From: Oleisolibacter albus
GTDB taxonomy: Bacteria; Pseudomonadota; Alphaproteobacteria; Azospirillales; Azospirillaceae
Direction of reading: 5' to 3'
Assembly (NCBI RefSeq): GCF_003336875.1
Contig: NZ_QGNJ01000017.1
Coordinates: 1 to 64,000, forward strand
DNA: 64,000 nt
The notes beneath the pieces are model-generated. The model ran no database searches. It was given only the letters and a program-made list of their open reading frames with translations, and was not told where the DNA came from. Of this stretch, positions 45,416 through 54,902 are shown one piece after another. Numbering within the stretch: the stretch's first letter is position 1; the number at the start of each line of letters is the position of its first letter. Made by a program: the position numbers and the translations under genes.

Positions 45416-45449
45416 GGGGTCGGCTGCGCATGCCGACCCCTTTGTTTTT
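45416..45449 (+). terminator. Rho-independent terminator of mucR
   Basis: GGGGTCGGC pairs perfectly with GCCGACCCC around TGCGCAT, followed by TTTGTTTTT. It lies 28 bp after the mucR stop. Confidence 0.92.
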
Positions 45450-45617
45450 CGTGGTACCGGGGTCACGTTCAGCCTGGACCGGTGAAACTTTCGTGAAACC
45501 GGGGGGCAAGGCCCATGCAGGCGGTTGACCGTGCGCCTGCGCTTTGTGGTATCCCAATGGGCCGAGACGTGGAAGTCCACACCGGACTGGCCCACGCCAG
45601 CGACCGTGAACGAGAGC

Positions 45618-46433
45618 ATGGCAGACATCACCATCGATGCGCTGACATCCGGCGATCTGAGATCAGGTAGCCTGGAAGTCCGTCTTGCCGAGACCTCGGC
45701 CGAGATTCTGGCCGCGCAGCAGCTGCGCTATCGCGTTTTCTACGAGGAGATGCAGGCCCGCCCCACGGCGGACATGGCGGCCCTCAAGCGCGATTTCGAC
45801 CATTTCGACACCGTCTGCGACCATCTGCTGGTCATCGACCGCAATGTGGGCGAAGGCGCGGCCGGCGTGGTCGGCACCTACCGGCTGATCCGCCGGGCCG
45901 CTGCCGCACGGATCGGGACCTTCTATTCCTCGGACGAATACGACATCTCGCGGATCGAGGAATATCCCGGCGAGGTGCTGGAACTGGGTCGTTCCTGTGT
46001 CGACCCGGCCTACCGCACCCGTGGCAGCATGCAGCTGCTGTGGCGCGGCATCGCCGCCTATGCGGTGCTCTACGACATCCACCTGATGTTCGGCTGCGCC
46101 AGTCTGCCCGGCATCGACCCGGCCCAGCTGGCCATGCCGCTGTCCTATCTCTACTACCATCATCTGGCGCCGCCGGCGCTGCGGCCGGTGGCCCTGCCGC
46201 ACCGCTTCGTCGACATGCGGATGCTGGACGAGCATGAGGTCGATCCGCGCCGCGGCATCAACGAGCTGCCGCCGCTGATCAAGGGCTATCTGCGCCTGGG
46301 CGGTTTCGTCGGCGACGGGGCCGTCGTCGACCACCAGTTCAACACGACCGATGTGTCCATCGTCGTGAAGACCGACCTGATCACCGACAAATATCTGCGC
46401 CACTATGAGCGGCGCGGCACCGCGCTGCTCTGA
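45618..46433 (+). CDS. olsB: Ornithine-acyl-ACP N-acyltransferase (OlsB, first ornithine-lipid enzyme)
   Basis: 271 residues. LRYRVFYEEMQARP near residue 35, CDHLLVIDR, VLELGRSCVDPAYRTRGSMQ and YLYYHHLAPPALRP match the OlsB/GNAT-hemolysin family. It N-acylates ornithine with 3-hydroxyacyl-ACP to give lyso-ornithine lipid. The start at 45618 was taken at MADITIDALTS; the frame is open upstream to 45525. olsA follows after 29 bp. Confidence 0.9.
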   Translation: MADITIDALTSGDLRSGSLEVRLAETSAEILAAQQLRYRVFYEEMQARPTADMAALKRDFDHFDTVCDHLLVIDRNVGEGAAGVVGTYRLIRRAAAARIGTFYSSDEYDISRIEEYPGEVLELGRSCVDPAYRTRGSMQLLWRGIAAYAVLYDIHLMFGCASLPGIDPAQLAMPLSYLYYHHLAPPALRPVALPHRFVDMRMLDEHEVDPRRGINELPPLIKGYLRLGGFVGDGAVVDHQFNTTDVSIVVKTDLITDKYLRHYERRGTALL

Positions 46434-46462
46434 CACCGGAACGGCGGAGGCCGAAGGACGCA

Positions 46463-47311
46463 ATGGATATCGGCTCCTCCCTGCGCGGCATCGTCCGTCT
46501 GGTGATCTATGGGATCTGGACGGCCGCCTGCATTCCGGTGCAGGCGGTCATCCTGGCCTGCCGGTTACCGGTCGATCATCGGTTCCCCCGCTTCTACCAC
46601 GGCGTCTGCTGCCGGATGCTGGGGATCGAGGTGGTGGTGCGTGGCACGCCGTCGCGGGTGCAGCCGACGCTGTTCATCTCCAACCATTCCTCCTACCTGG
46701 ACATTCCGGTGCTGGGATCGCAGTTGCCGGTGTCCTTCGTTGCCAAGGCGGAGGTGGCGGGCTGGCCGCTGTTCGGTCTGCTGGCCAAGCTGCAGCAGAC
46801 TGTCTTCATCCAGCGCGAGCAGCGGCAGAAGGCCCAGGAACAGCGCGACAGCATGGCCGGGCGGCTGCAGTCCGGGGACAATCTGGTGCTGTTTCCCGAG
46901 GGCACCAGCAGCGACGGCAACCGCACCCTGCCCTTCAAGACCGCCCTGTTCGCCGTGGCCTCGACCCGGATCGACGGCGCGCCGGTGACGGTGCAGCCGG
47001 TATCGGTCACCGCCACCCATCTGGACGGGCTGCCGCTGGGCCATATCTGGCGCTCGCTCTATGCCTGGTACGCCGATATGGAGCTTCCGCCCCATCTCTG
47101 GCGCATGGTCCGGGCCGGGCGGCTGCGGGTGACGGTGGAGTTCCATGCCCCGGTGACGGTGGAGCAGTTCAGCAGCCGCAAGGCCCTGGCCGACCATTGC
47201 TGGCAGCAGGTGGCCGCCGGTGTCGACCGGGCCGTGGCCGGGCGCGCTGACCGGCCGACCACAATCACGGTTGAACAGCCCGGCTCGGTCGAAGAGGCCT
47301 ATGCCGGTTGA
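46463..47311 (+). CDS. olsA: Acyltransferase OlsA / 1-acyl-glycerol-3-phosphate acyltransferase family
   Basis: 282 residues with an N-terminal membrane segment. The catalytic SNHSSYLDIPVLG contains the HX4D motif, and VLFPEGTSSDGN is the second acyltransferase motif. After olsB in the same direction it should add the second acyl chain to lyso-ornithine lipid. The same fold also serves PlsC; the operon context favours OlsA. Confidence 0.88.
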   Translation: MDIGSSLRGIVRLVIYGIWTAACIPVQAVILACRLPVDHRFPRFYHGVCCRMLGIEVVVRGTPSRVQPTLFISNHSSYLDIPVLGSQLPVSFVAKAEVAGWPLFGLLAKLQQTVFIQREQRQKAQEQRDSMAGRLQSGDNLVLFPEGTSSDGNRTLPFKTALFAVASTRIDGAPVTVQPVSVTATHLDGLPLGHIWRSLYAWYADMELPPHLWRMVRAGRLRVTVEFHAPVTVEQFSSRKALADHCWQQVAAGVDRAVAGRADRPTTITVEQPGSVEEAYAG

Positions 47312-47410
47312 CCCTGGGTCCTGGCTCCCGGTCGCGTAAAGATCGCTGCACGGGCGGCGTCCGATCCCCTAAAGTCTGGACCTCGCCCGGTACAACAGGA
47401 TTGGTTTGGT

Positions 47411-48691
47411 ATGCGTCCGGTTTTGGTTCTGGCAGCCGGCGTGTCGCTGTTGGCATTGACAGCGTGCGCCAGCGACGTCACCCCCGTCGCCCCGGCCTCC
47501 GCGGCCGCGACGGCCGCCGCCCCGAAGACAGCGGCATCGCCATCGGCCGGTGAGCGGCCCCTGCCCGACGCGTCGGGATTCCCGGCCTGGCTGGACCGGT
47601 TCCGGCAGGACGCCCTGGCCGCCGGCATCTCCAAAGCCACGCTCGACCGCAGCCTGACCGGCATCCGCTTTGATGACGCCATGGTGCGGCGCGACCGCAG
47701 CCAGCCCGAGACGGTGCAGGCCTTCGTCGATTACTTCGACCGGGCGGTCAACCCGACCCGGGTGGCCAAGGGCCAGGAGATGCTGCGCACCCATGCCGCG
47801 CTGCTGGACCGGATCGAACGCCAGTATGGCGTCCCGCGCGAGGTGCTGGTGGCGTTCTGGGGCATGGAGACCAATTACGGCAGCATCCTGGGCGGCAACA
47901 ACACCTTCCAGGCCCTGGCCACCCTGGCCTATGAGGGGCGCCGCGGCCCCTTCTTCACCGGTGAACTGATGGCGGCCCTGCGGCTGGTGGACCTGGGCTG
48001 GGTGCAGCCCGACCATCTGGTCGGCAGTTGGGCCGGTGCCGTCGGCCACACCCAGTTCATGCCCTCGGTCTATCTGAAATATGCGGTCGACGGCGACGGC
48101 GACGGCCGCCGCGACCTGCGCACCAGCGTGGCCGATGCCCTGACCTCCGCCGCCCGCTTCCTCCAGGCCTTGGGCTGGGACAAATCCGTGCCCTGGGGCC
48201 AGCAGGTGGTGCTGCCGGCCAGCTTCGACTATCACCGCACGGATCTCGCCAATGCGCGGCCGGTGCGCGACTGGCGGGCCATGGGCGTGCGGGGCCTCGG
48301 CGGTCCCCTGCCCGTCGGAGAGGCGCCGGCGGCCATCATCGTGCCGCAGGGCCACACCGGCCCGGCCTTTCTGGTCTATGCCGCCAATTTCAAGGCGACC
48401 ACGGGCTGGAACGCCGCCATCAGCTATGCCCTGGCCGTCGGCCACCTGTCCGACCGCCTGAAGGGAGCCCCCGCCTTCGCCGGTCCCCGCCCGGCCGAGG
48501 CGCCCTTGACCCGGACCCAGGTGATCCGGTTGCAGACGCTGATCCATGACCAGGGCATCGCCAGCCTGGAGCCCGATGGTCTGGTCGGACGCGGCACGCG
48601 TGAAGCGGTGCGGCTGGCCCAGCAGGCGGTCGGGCTGATCCCCGACGGCTATCCCACGCCGGAACTGATCCGGAAGCTGGAGGCGCGCTGA
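47411..48691 (+). CDS. Lytic murein transglycosylase (MltB/SLT 3 family) lipoprotein
   Basis: 426 residues. The signal sequence ends in a lipobox, LLALTACAS, so it is probably lipid-anchored. The transglycosylase domain (about 50-345) has the catalytic glutamate in FWGMETNYGSILGG and WAGAVGHTQFMPSVYLK. A peptidoglycan-binding domain ends the protein (about 370-426). It cleaves MurNAc-GlcNAc bonds, forming anhydroMurNAc. That sugar could feed AmgK/MurU. Confidence 0.93.
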   Translation: MRPVLVLAAGVSLLALTACASDVTPVAPASAAATAAAPKTAASPSAGERPLPDASGFPAWLDRFRQDALAAGISKATLDRSLTGIRFDDAMVRRDRSQPETVQAFVDYFDRAVNPTRVAKGQEMLRTHAALLDRIERQYGVPREVLVAFWGMETNYGSILGGNNTFQALATLAYEGRRGPFFTGELMAALRLVDLGWVQPDHLVGSWAGAVGHTQFMPSVYLKYAVDGDGDGRRDLRTSVADALTSAARFLQALGWDKSVPWGQQVVLPASFDYHRTDLANARPVRDWRAMGVRGLGGPLPVGEAPAAIIVPQGHTGPAFLVYAANFKATTGWNAAISYALAVGHLSDRLKGAPAFAGPRPAEAPLTRTQVIRLQTLIHDQGIASLEPDGLVGRGTREAVRLAQQAVGLIPDGYPTPELIRKLEAR

Positions 48692-48709
48692 CGCGCCGGC
48701 CGCCGCGGC

Positions 48710-48997
48710 TCAGACGTTGAGGTTCAATTGGGTGCCGCGGCGCCTTGGTGTCTGGGCCCGGACAGCCCCCGCCTCAGTGTCGACGGTATAGCCGGAGAAG
48801 GTGGAGGACTGGTCTTCCCGACTGGCTTCGGCCTTGCCGGTGGCCGCGGCGGCGCGGGTTGTCTGCGTCGCCACCGGCTTCGCCAGCTTCTGTGCTGCGA
48901 CCATGGCCGAGGCCAGCGCCGCATTGGCCTGCGGCGAGTGCTGGGGCGCCTGGGCGGTCACAGGGACCGGCGGCGGCATGGTCGGCGGGATCAACAT
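48710..48997 (-). CDS. Hypothetical protein, 95 residues
   Basis: Pro/Ala-rich N-terminus (MLIPPTMPPPVPV), a helix-prone ANAALASAMVAAQKLAK stretch, then SGYTVDTEAGAVRAQ and a basic end. No known family is seen. Codon use at third positions is G/C-rich as in its neighbours. A GGAGG lies 13 bp before the ATG, rather far. It is convergent with the transglycosylase gene. Real but unknown gene is likely. Confidence 0.55.
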   Translation of the reverse strand: MLIPPTMPPPVPVTAQAPQHSPQANAALASAMVAAQKLAKPVATQTTRAAAATGKAEASREDQSSTFSGYTVDTEAGAVRAQTPRRRGTQLNLNV

Positions 48998-49111
48998 GCT
49001 TCAGTAGATCGCCTCCCCGGCGGATATGTCAAGGCGATGGGCTGCGCCGATCCGGCACAGCCCTGGAGCCGCCCCATGGCGCCATCCCATGGCGCCGGTG
49101 GTGGCGCCGGA

Positions 49112-50017
49112 TCACGCCGGCAGGAACAAGGCCCGGTTGGCGCTGAAGAAATCGCGCAGGCTCTGCGGCGCCTGCCCGGTCAGGGTCTTCACGGCGTCGC
49201 TGACGATGTCGATGCGCCCGGCGCGGGTGTTGGTGTCGAAGGAGGCCAGGACAGGTGCGAAGAAGGCCGGCACCCCGGCCGCCTTCAGCCCCTCCTCCAA
49301 CTGCGCCTCGCTGACCGGGATGACCTGCAGCGGCCGGCCGAGGACAGAGCTGGCCAGGGCGGCGATCTCGGCCGTGGTCAGGGCCTCCGGGCCGGTGATG
49401 TCATACCGGTGGTTGCCGCTGTCCTGACTGGCCAGAGCGGCGGCGGCGGCGCGGGCACAATCCTCCCGCGTGACATGGGTGACGCGCCCGTCTCCGGCGG
49501 CGCTGTACCAGTGTCCGCTGGCCAGAGCGTGCGGCAGCGACGCCAGCAGGTTTTCGGCGTACCAGGCGTTGCGCAGCACCGTCCAGCCCAGGCCGCTGGC
49601 CGCCAGGGCCTGTTCCGTCCCGTAGTGATCCGGTGCGAACGGGATCGGCGATCCCGGTTCCGGATTGGGCATCGAGGTGTAGACCAGATGGCGGACGCCG
49701 GCCTTCACGGCCGCGGCGATGGCGGCCTTGTGCTGGGCCAGACGGCGGCCCGGCCGGTCAAGGGCATCGGTCGAGACGATCAGCAGCCGGTCGACCCCGG
49801 CAAAGGCCTGGGCCAGATCGGGATCGTCGAAATCCACACGGCGGGTCTCGGCACCTTTGGCGGCCAGATCAGCCAGCTTGGCCGGGTCGCGGGACCCGGC
49901 GATGACGCGGGTTCCGCTCACGGCAGTCCCATGCTGGGCGAGCAGAAGCTCGACGATCCGGCGGCCCAGATGCCCGGCGGCGCCGGTGACGAGAAGGGTC
50001 CGCTTGCCGATGCTCAT
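49112..50017 (-). CDS. NmrA/QorB-like NAD(P)H-binding oxidoreductase
   Basis: 301 residues. N-terminal VTGAAGHLGRRIVELLLAQ is the NAD(P)-binding site; LIVSTDALDRPGRRLAQHKA and GWTVLRNAWYAENLL match QorB (YtfG)-type quinone reductases of the atypical SDR group. CAGGAGA precedes the ATG. Divergent from an HxlR regulator, the same pairing as ytfG/ytfH in E. coli. Confidence 0.88.
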   Translation of the reverse strand: MSIGKRTLLVTGAAGHLGRRIVELLLAQHGTAVSGTRVIAGSRDPAKLADLAAKGAETRRVDFDDPDLAQAFAGVDRLLIVSTDALDRPGRRLAQHKAAIAAAVKAGVRHLVYTSMPNPEPGSPIPFAPDHYGTEQALAASGLGWTVLRNAWYAENLLASLPHALASGHWYSAAGDGRVTHVTREDCARAAAAALASQDSGNHRYDITGPEALTTAEIAALASSVLGRPLQVIPVSEAQLEEGLKAAGVPAFFAPVLASFDTNTRAGRIDIVSDAVKTLTGQAPQSLRDFFSANRALFLPA

Positions 50018-50142
50018 GGTCTGTCTCCTGGTTTGAGGCCGGCCGAGGGGCCGCATCCTCCTATGGTCTCTTTTCGAGAGTAAGGCTAAGATAGAGACAT
50101 TCAGGATATGCGGAAGACGGCAGTTATTTGGGAGATAGGCAC
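50018..50142. promoter_or_regulatory. Shared control region of the QorB/HxlR divergent pair
   Basis: 125 bp. AT-richer patch at about 50060-50100 contains GTCTCT and AGAGAC as separated arms (near 50067 and 50093) and TTTTCGAGAG between them. This is where an HxlR dimer would be expected to bind. Confidence 0.45.
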
Positions 50143-50643
50143 ATGCAAGGAACCACCGCCCCCGCCTGTGCGGCGGCCCTGACCGACGGACCGGATGCGG
50201 CGGCCAGTGCCCGTGCGCTGCATGACGGCCTGCGCGGCTGGCGGGCCAAGTTCCCGGCCCTGACCGATTGCCCCGTGCGCGATGTGCTGGACCAGATCGG
50301 CGGGAAATGGAGCACGCTGATCCTGACGGAACTGGGCGGCGGCCCGCTGCGCTTCGGCGCCTTGCGCCGGACCCTGCCGGATATCTCCCAGCGCATGCTG
50401 ACCCAGACCCTGCGCGATCTGCAGCGGGACGGGTTGATCCAGCGGCAGGTGTTTCCCACCGTGCCGCCGGCCGTGGAATACAGCCTCACCCCCCTGGGCC
50501 AGGGGCTGTTGCAGGCCATGTCCACCCTGATCGGCTGGGCCGATCGCAATCATGCGGCCATCCGGGCGGCCCGCCTGGACTTCGATGCCCGCGCCGCCGA
50601 CCTGCAGGAGGAGGCGCCCGTGCGTCTGGTTCAGAACCGGTAA
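50143..50643 (+). CDS. HxlR-family transcriptional regulator
   Basis: 166 residues. The winged-helix domain starts [20 protein letters not shown] and continues [20 protein letters not shown]. The cysteine in DCPV is at the position that senses aldehydes or quinones in several HxlR proteins. It likely represses or activates the divergent quinone reductase gene. ATG chosen at 50143 after GGGAGATAGG; an ATG at 50128 is also possible. Confidence 0.9.
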   Translation: MQGTTAPACAAALTDGPDAAASARALHDGLRGWRAKFPALTDCPVRDVLDQIGGKWSTLILTELGGGPLRFGALRRTLPDISQRMLTQTLRDLQRDGLIQRQVFPTVPPAVEYSLTPLGQGLLQAMSTLIGWADRNHAAIRAARLDFDARAADLQEEAPVRLVQNR

Positions 50644-53330
50644 CAGACCTCGACGATGCCGTGGTCGTCGGGATTGTCGTGCTGGACGAAGCCCAGTTCG
50701 CGGCACAGCGCCAGCATGCCGGTATTCTCGCGCAGCACCTCGCCGAACACCTCCTTGATGCTGCGGCTCTGGGCATATTTCAGGATCTCGGTCATCAGGA
50801 TGTGGCCAAGTCCTTTGCCTTTCATGTCACTGCGCACCAGCACGGCATATTCCGCCCGCTCATTGTCCGGATCGGCGGTGATGCGGACCACACCATAGAT
50901 GGGGTCCGGTCCCTCCTGCCCTTCGTTGAAGGTGGCGACCAGCGCCATCTCGCGGTCATAGTCGATCTGGGTCAGGCGCGCCGCCATCTGGTGCGACAGG
51001 CGCTTCATCGGCGCGAAGAAGCGCAGCCGCAGATCATCGATGCTGGTATGGGCCACCTGGTCGTGGATCAGCGGCTCGTCCTCCGGCCGGATGGGACGGA
51101 TCAGGAACTCGCGGCCGTCCCGCAGCCTGGCCTTATGTTCCAGACGCTTGGGATAGGCGCGGATGGCCAGGCGCGAGCGGGCCCGGTCGTCGGCCGGAAC
51201 AACGCGGATGCGGGCGTCCAGGGCCAGAACGCCGTTCTCGTCGGCGAACAGCGGGTTGATGTCCAGTTCGGCGATCTCGGGGAAATCCGTCACCAGCTGG
51301 CTGACCTTGACCATGGCCAGGGCGATGGCGTCCAGATCGGCGGCGGGCTGGTTGCGGTAGCCCTGCAGCAGCTTGTAGATGCGGGTGCGGGCCATGGTCT
51401 CCCGCGCCAGATTGAGGTTCAGGGGCGGCAGGGCCAGGGCCTTGTCCGCCACCACCTCCACATGGGTTCCCCCCTCCCCGAACAGCAGCACCGGACCGAA
51501 CAGCACGTCGTCGATCATGCCGACGATCAGTTCCTGGGCCCCTGGCCGATGGGCCATCTCCTGCACGGTGAAGCCCTCGATCCGCGCATCCGGCAGGGCG
51601 GTGCGGATGCGCTCCAGCATGGCCTCGGCCTCGCTCCACACCTGGTTCGGCAGCAGGTTCAGGGCGACGCCGCCCATGTCGGACTTGTGGGTGATGTCAT
51701 GGGACAGGATCTTCAGGGCGATGCGCCCGCCCAGCCGCTTGGCCGCCCGCTCCGCCTCGGCCGGTGTGGCGGCGACCACGGTCCGCACGCAGGGGATGCC
51801 ATAGGCGCGCAGCACCTCCTTGGCCTCGAACTCGGTCAGCCAGGGCCGGCCTTCCGCCAGCGCGGCCTCGACCTGGGCGCGGGCCGCCGCCATGTCCACG
51901 TCGAACTGCTCCGGCACGCTGGCCGGCGTCTCCATCAGCATGTCCTGGTTCTTGCGGTAGCGGACCAGGTGCAGGAAGGCGCGCACGGCCTGGTTGGGCG
52001 TGGGATAGTCGGGAATGCGGCGCTGGGCGAACAGCCGGCGCGAGGCGGCGGCCTGATGCTCCCCCAGCCAGCTGGTCAGCACCGGCACCTTGCGGCCGCC
52101 GCCGGGCTGGCTGTGATGGGCCTGGATCTCCGCCAGCACCGACTGGGCGGCATCCTGGCTGTCGGCCACGGCGGCCGGGCAGTTCAGCACCAGCACCGCG
52201 TCCAGGTTGCGGTCCTCCAGCATGATCCGCAGCGCGTCGGCATAGCGCTTGCCCGGTGCGTCGCCGATGATGTCGACGGGGTTGCCCTTGCTCCAGGTCG
52301 GCGGCAGCACCGCGTCCAGCTTGGCGATGGTTTCCGGCGCCAGCTGGGCCAGCCGGCCGCCGCCGGTAATCAGCGCGTCGGTGGCCAGCACGCCGATGCC
52401 GCCGCCATTGGTCAGGATGCCCAGCCGGTCGCCGCGGATCTGCACGCCGGTGGCCAGGGTCTCCACCGCGTCGAACAGCTCGTCCAGCTCGGTCACGCGC
52501 AGCATGCCGGCGCGGCGGAAGGCGGCGTCATAGACGGCGTCGGTCCCGGCCAGGGCGCCGGTATGGCTGCTGGCGGCCTTGGCCGCCTCCTCGCTGCGGC
52601 CGGCCTTGATCACCACCACCGGCTTGGACCGGGCGGCGGCACGGGCGGCCGACATGAATTTGCGGGCTTGGGTGATGGCCTCGACATACAGAAGGATGGC
52701 GCGCACGCCGCTGTCCTGGGCCAGATAGTCCAGAAGATCGCCGAAATCGACGTCGGCCATGGACCCCAGCGAGATCAGATGGGAAAAGCCGATGCCCCGC
52801 GGCGTGGCCCAGTCGACGATGCTGGTGACCACGGCGCCGGACTGCGCCACCAGGGCGATGTCACCCTTCAGGGGCGGCACATGGCAGAAACTGGCATTGA
52901 GCCCGTGGCCCGGCACCATCACGCCCAGGCAGTTGGGGCCGATGACGCGCAGCAGGTGGGGCTTGGCGGCGTCCAGCAGCTCCTGCTGCAGCTTGCGCCC
53001 CTCCTCCCCCATTTCGGCGAAGCCGGCGGTGATGACCACGGCGGCCTTGGTGCCACGCTCGCCCAGTTCCTGGATCAGGGCCGGAATGGTCTGCGGCGGG
53101 GTGGCGATGACGGCCAGATCCGGCACCACCGGCAGGTCGCCGACCGACGGATAGGCCAGCACGCCCTCGATCGAGCGCTCACGCGGATTGACCGGCATGA
53201 TCGGCCCGTCGAACCCGGCATTGAACAGGTTCCGGGCCACCACCTGGCCGACGGACCGTTCGCGGCGGCTGGCGCCGATCAGCGCGATGGAGGCGGGCTT
53301 CAACAGCCGGTCCAGGTTGCGGATGGTCAT
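50631..53330 (-). CDS. Pat-type protein acetyltransferase: acyl-CoA synthetase-like domains fused to GNAT
   Basis: 899 residues. CoA-binding N-terminus ([20 protein letters not shown]); ligase-CoA part ([32 protein letters not shown]); ATP-grasp part (about 500-700); GNAT end with [20 protein letters not shown]. Such proteins acetylate lysines of acetyl-CoA synthetase and others and often answer to cAMP or CoA status. It overlaps the HxlR 3' end by 13 bp, tail to tail. Confidence 0.92.
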   Translation of the reverse strand: MTIRNLDRLLKPASIALIGASRRERSVGQVVARNLFNAGFDGPIMPVNPRERSIEGVLAYPSVGDLPVVPDLAVIATPPQTIPALIQELGERGTKAAVVITAGFAEMGEEGRKLQQELLDAAKPHLLRVIGPNCLGVMVPGHGLNASFCHVPPLKGDIALVAQSGAVVTSIVDWATPRGIGFSHLISLGSMADVDFGDLLDYLAQDSGVRAILLYVEAITQARKFMSAARAAARSKPVVVIKAGRSEEAAKAASSHTGALAGTDAVYDAAFRRAGMLRVTELDELFDAVETLATGVQIRGDRLGILTNGGGIGVLATDALITGGGRLAQLAPETIAKLDAVLPPTWSKGNPVDIIGDAPGKRYADALRIMLEDRNLDAVLVLNCPAAVADSQDAAQSVLAEIQAHHSQPGGGRKVPVLTSWLGEHQAAASRRLFAQRRIPDYPTPNQAVRAFLHLVRYRKNQDMLMETPASVPEQFDVDMAAARAQVEAALAEGRPWLTEFEAKEVLRAYGIPCVRTVVAATPAEAERAAKRLGGRIALKILSHDITHKSDMGGVALNLLPNQVWSEAEAMLERIRTALPDARIEGFTVQEMAHRPGAQELIVGMIDDVLFGPVLLFGEGGTHVEVVADKALALPPLNLNLARETMARTRIYKLLQGYRNQPAADLDAIALAMVKVSQLVTDFPEIAELDINPLFADENGVLALDARIRVVPADDRARSRLAIRAYPKRLEHKARLRDGREFLIRPIRPEDEPLIHDQVAHTSIDDLRLRFFAPMKRLSHQMAARLTQIDYDREMALVATFNEGQEGPDPIYGVVRITADPDNERAEYAVLVRSDMKGKGLGHILMTEILKYAQSRSIKEVFGEVLRENTGMLALCRELGFVQHDNPDDHGIVEVCYRF

Positions 53331-53516
53331 CGCGTGCGTCTCCCGTCCATGAGCGCGAGGGTGGGCGAAGGGGCGAGAAGGCGTAGGAAACGGATTGTCG
53401 GAAAACCGTGCGGTCCCGCCACCGTAAACCGGTTTCGTTGCACGACAATGACCTAACTCAAGGCCGTCGGGAAACACTCCATCCGATACAGGATCGTCAG
53501 GCCCGGCCGCGATGGG

Positions 53517-54023
53517 TCAGCGTCCCCGCGGAACGGCATCCAGGGCCAGGATCGCCCGCCGGTGGCCCTCCGCGGCGGCCTTGCCCAGCCAATAGCGGGC
53601 GGCGGCAAAGTCCTGGGGGACGCCCCGCCCTTCCAGATGCATCACCCCCAGCCGGAAGGCGGCTTCGGGGTAACCCGGTTTTGCCGGAAGCTCGCCCCGG
53701 GGCGAGCCTTGTCCCGGCGTGGCCACGGCGGCCAGCCGGTACCAGCGCGAGGCCAGACCGGGATCTTCGGGAAGACCGACCCCGCGCTCCAGGCTTTCCC
53801 CCAGGATCAGGGCGGCGGCCTTGTCGCCGCGGCAGGCCTCCAGCAGGGCGGCGCCCAGCAGCGGCGCGCGGCGGAAGCTGCCCTGGTGTGCCGCGATCTG
53901 GCCGGTGTCGGTACAGGGATCGGCGAAGCGGCACTGCTCCAGGCCGGGGCAGATGCTCTCCTGGGCATTGTCGGCGCAGGCGGTCAGGGCCAGCAGGAAC
54001 AGGATCGGTAGGCGACGATGCAT
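53517..54023 (-). CDS. Sel1-repeat lipoprotein
   Basis: 168 residues. Signal sequence with lipobox LLALTACADN, then cysteine pairs (CPGLEQC, CTDTG), and Sel1 repeats: ALILGESLERGVGLPEDPGL and EAAFRLGVMHLEGRGVPQD with ARYWLGKAAAEGH. Sel1 proteins are helical scaffolds for protein binding. Probably in the cell envelope; binding partner unknown. Confidence 0.85.
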   Translation of the reverse strand: MHRRLPILFLLALTACADNAQESICPGLEQCRFADPCTDTGQIAAHQGSFRRAPLLGAALLEACRGDKAAALILGESLERGVGLPEDPGLASRWYRLAAVATPGQGSPRGELPAKPGYPEAAFRLGVMHLEGRGVPQDFAAARYWLGKAAAEGHRRAILALDAVPRGR

Positions 54024-54100
54024 CGGCACACCCGGGCCACGGCGGATTTCCACACCACGCTACGCCTCCAGCACGGGTCGGCTCAACGGGTGCGCTGCAA

Positions 54101-54140
54101 AGCAAACGGCCGGAGGGGTCGCCCCGCTCCGGCCGTCGTT
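54101..54140 (-). terminator. Rho-independent terminator of ppa
   Basis: Read on the minus strand: ACGGCCGGAG pairs with CTCCGGCCGT around an 11-base loop, then a TTTGCTTTG run. It starts about 50 bp after the ppa stop. Confidence 0.8.
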
Positions 54141-54187
54141 GATCTGGATCGCGGATCGTCCGCGCCCTGCCGCCGGTCCGGAGACCG

Positions 54188-54730
54188 TCAGTCGGTGGTG
54201 GGCGGGTTGCTGACGCGGGCCATGGATTCCTGGATCAGACGGGCCGCCACATCCGCGTCGTCCCACTTGACGATGCGGACCCACTTGCCGTGCTCCAGGT
54301 CCTTGTAGTGCTCGAAGAAGTGGGCGATCTGCTCGACCAGGATCTGCGGCAGCTGCTTGTAGGTGGTCACGTCCTTGTAGAACGGGTGCAGCTTGTCCAC
54401 CGGCACGGCCAGGATCTTCTCGTCCATGCCGGCATCGTCTTCCATGACCAGCACGCCGATGGGACGCGAGCGCAGCACCACGCCCGGAACCACCGGGGTG
54501 GTTCCCACCACCATGCAGTCCATGGGGTCGCCGTCCAGCGCCAGGGTGTGCGGGATGAAGCCGTAGTTGGCCGGATAGAACATCGCCGTATGCAGGAAGC
54601 GGTCCACGTAGAGCGCGCCGCTTTCCTTGTCGAGTTCGTACTTAACGGGCTGGCCGCCCTGCGGGATTTCAATGACGACGTTGATGTCCCACGGCGGATT
54701 CTTGCCGACGGGGATCTTGGTGATGTCCAT
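54188..54730 (-). CDS. ppa: Inorganic pyrophosphatase
   Basis: 180 residues, the usual family I size. PQGGQPVKYELDKESGALYV at the start, then the metal site GDPMDCMVVG and EDDAGMDEKILAVP. It hydrolyses pyrophosphate in the cytoplasm. Two copies of CAAATTGGCGGGAC stand just upstream. The terminator follows downstream. Confidence 0.97.
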   Translation of the reverse strand: MDITKIPVGKNPPWDINVVIEIPQGGQPVKYELDKESGALYVDRFLHTAMFYPANYGFIPHTLALDGDPMDCMVVGTTPVVPGVVLRSRPIGVLVMEDDAGMDEKILAVPVDKLHPFYKDVTTYKQLPQILVEQIAHFFEHYKDLEHGKWVRIVKWDDADVAARLIQESMARVSNPPTTD

Positions 54731-54749
54731 GGTGCGGCCTTCTCACTGG

Positions 54750-54777
54750 CAAATTGGCGGGACCAAATTGGCGGGAC
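54750..54777. repeat. 14-bp perfect tandem duplication upstream of ppa
   Basis: CAAATTGGCGGGAC repeats exactly at 54750-54763 and 54764-54777, 20 bp before the ppa start codon. It lies in the likely leader or promoter of ppa and could be a regulator site or a recent slippage event. Confidence 0.85.
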
Positions 54778-54845
54778 GCGGGTCCCGGCGTCCGGCGGGG
54801 CGCAGTTTACGCGAGTGCATCTGCGAAATGAAGCCGTCCGAAGGT

Positions 54846-54881
54846 CCTGCCCGCCGTCTTCTTCCGGCGATGGCGGGCAGG
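54846..54881 (-). terminator. Hairpin after the PfkB kinase gene
   Basis: CCTGCCCGCC pairs with GGCGGGCAGG around a 16-base loop. It lies about 20 bp downstream of the kinase stop on the minus strand. No T-run, so terminator activity is uncertain. Confidence 0.5.
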
Positions 54882-54902
54882 TCTCCGGTACGGGGGTACC
54901 GG

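Noticed and set aside
50268-53456. 1062-codon plus-strand frame opposite the Pat-type gene
   Set aside because: Gly/His/Gln/Val-rich text with no motif; the opposite strand encodes a well conserved protein.
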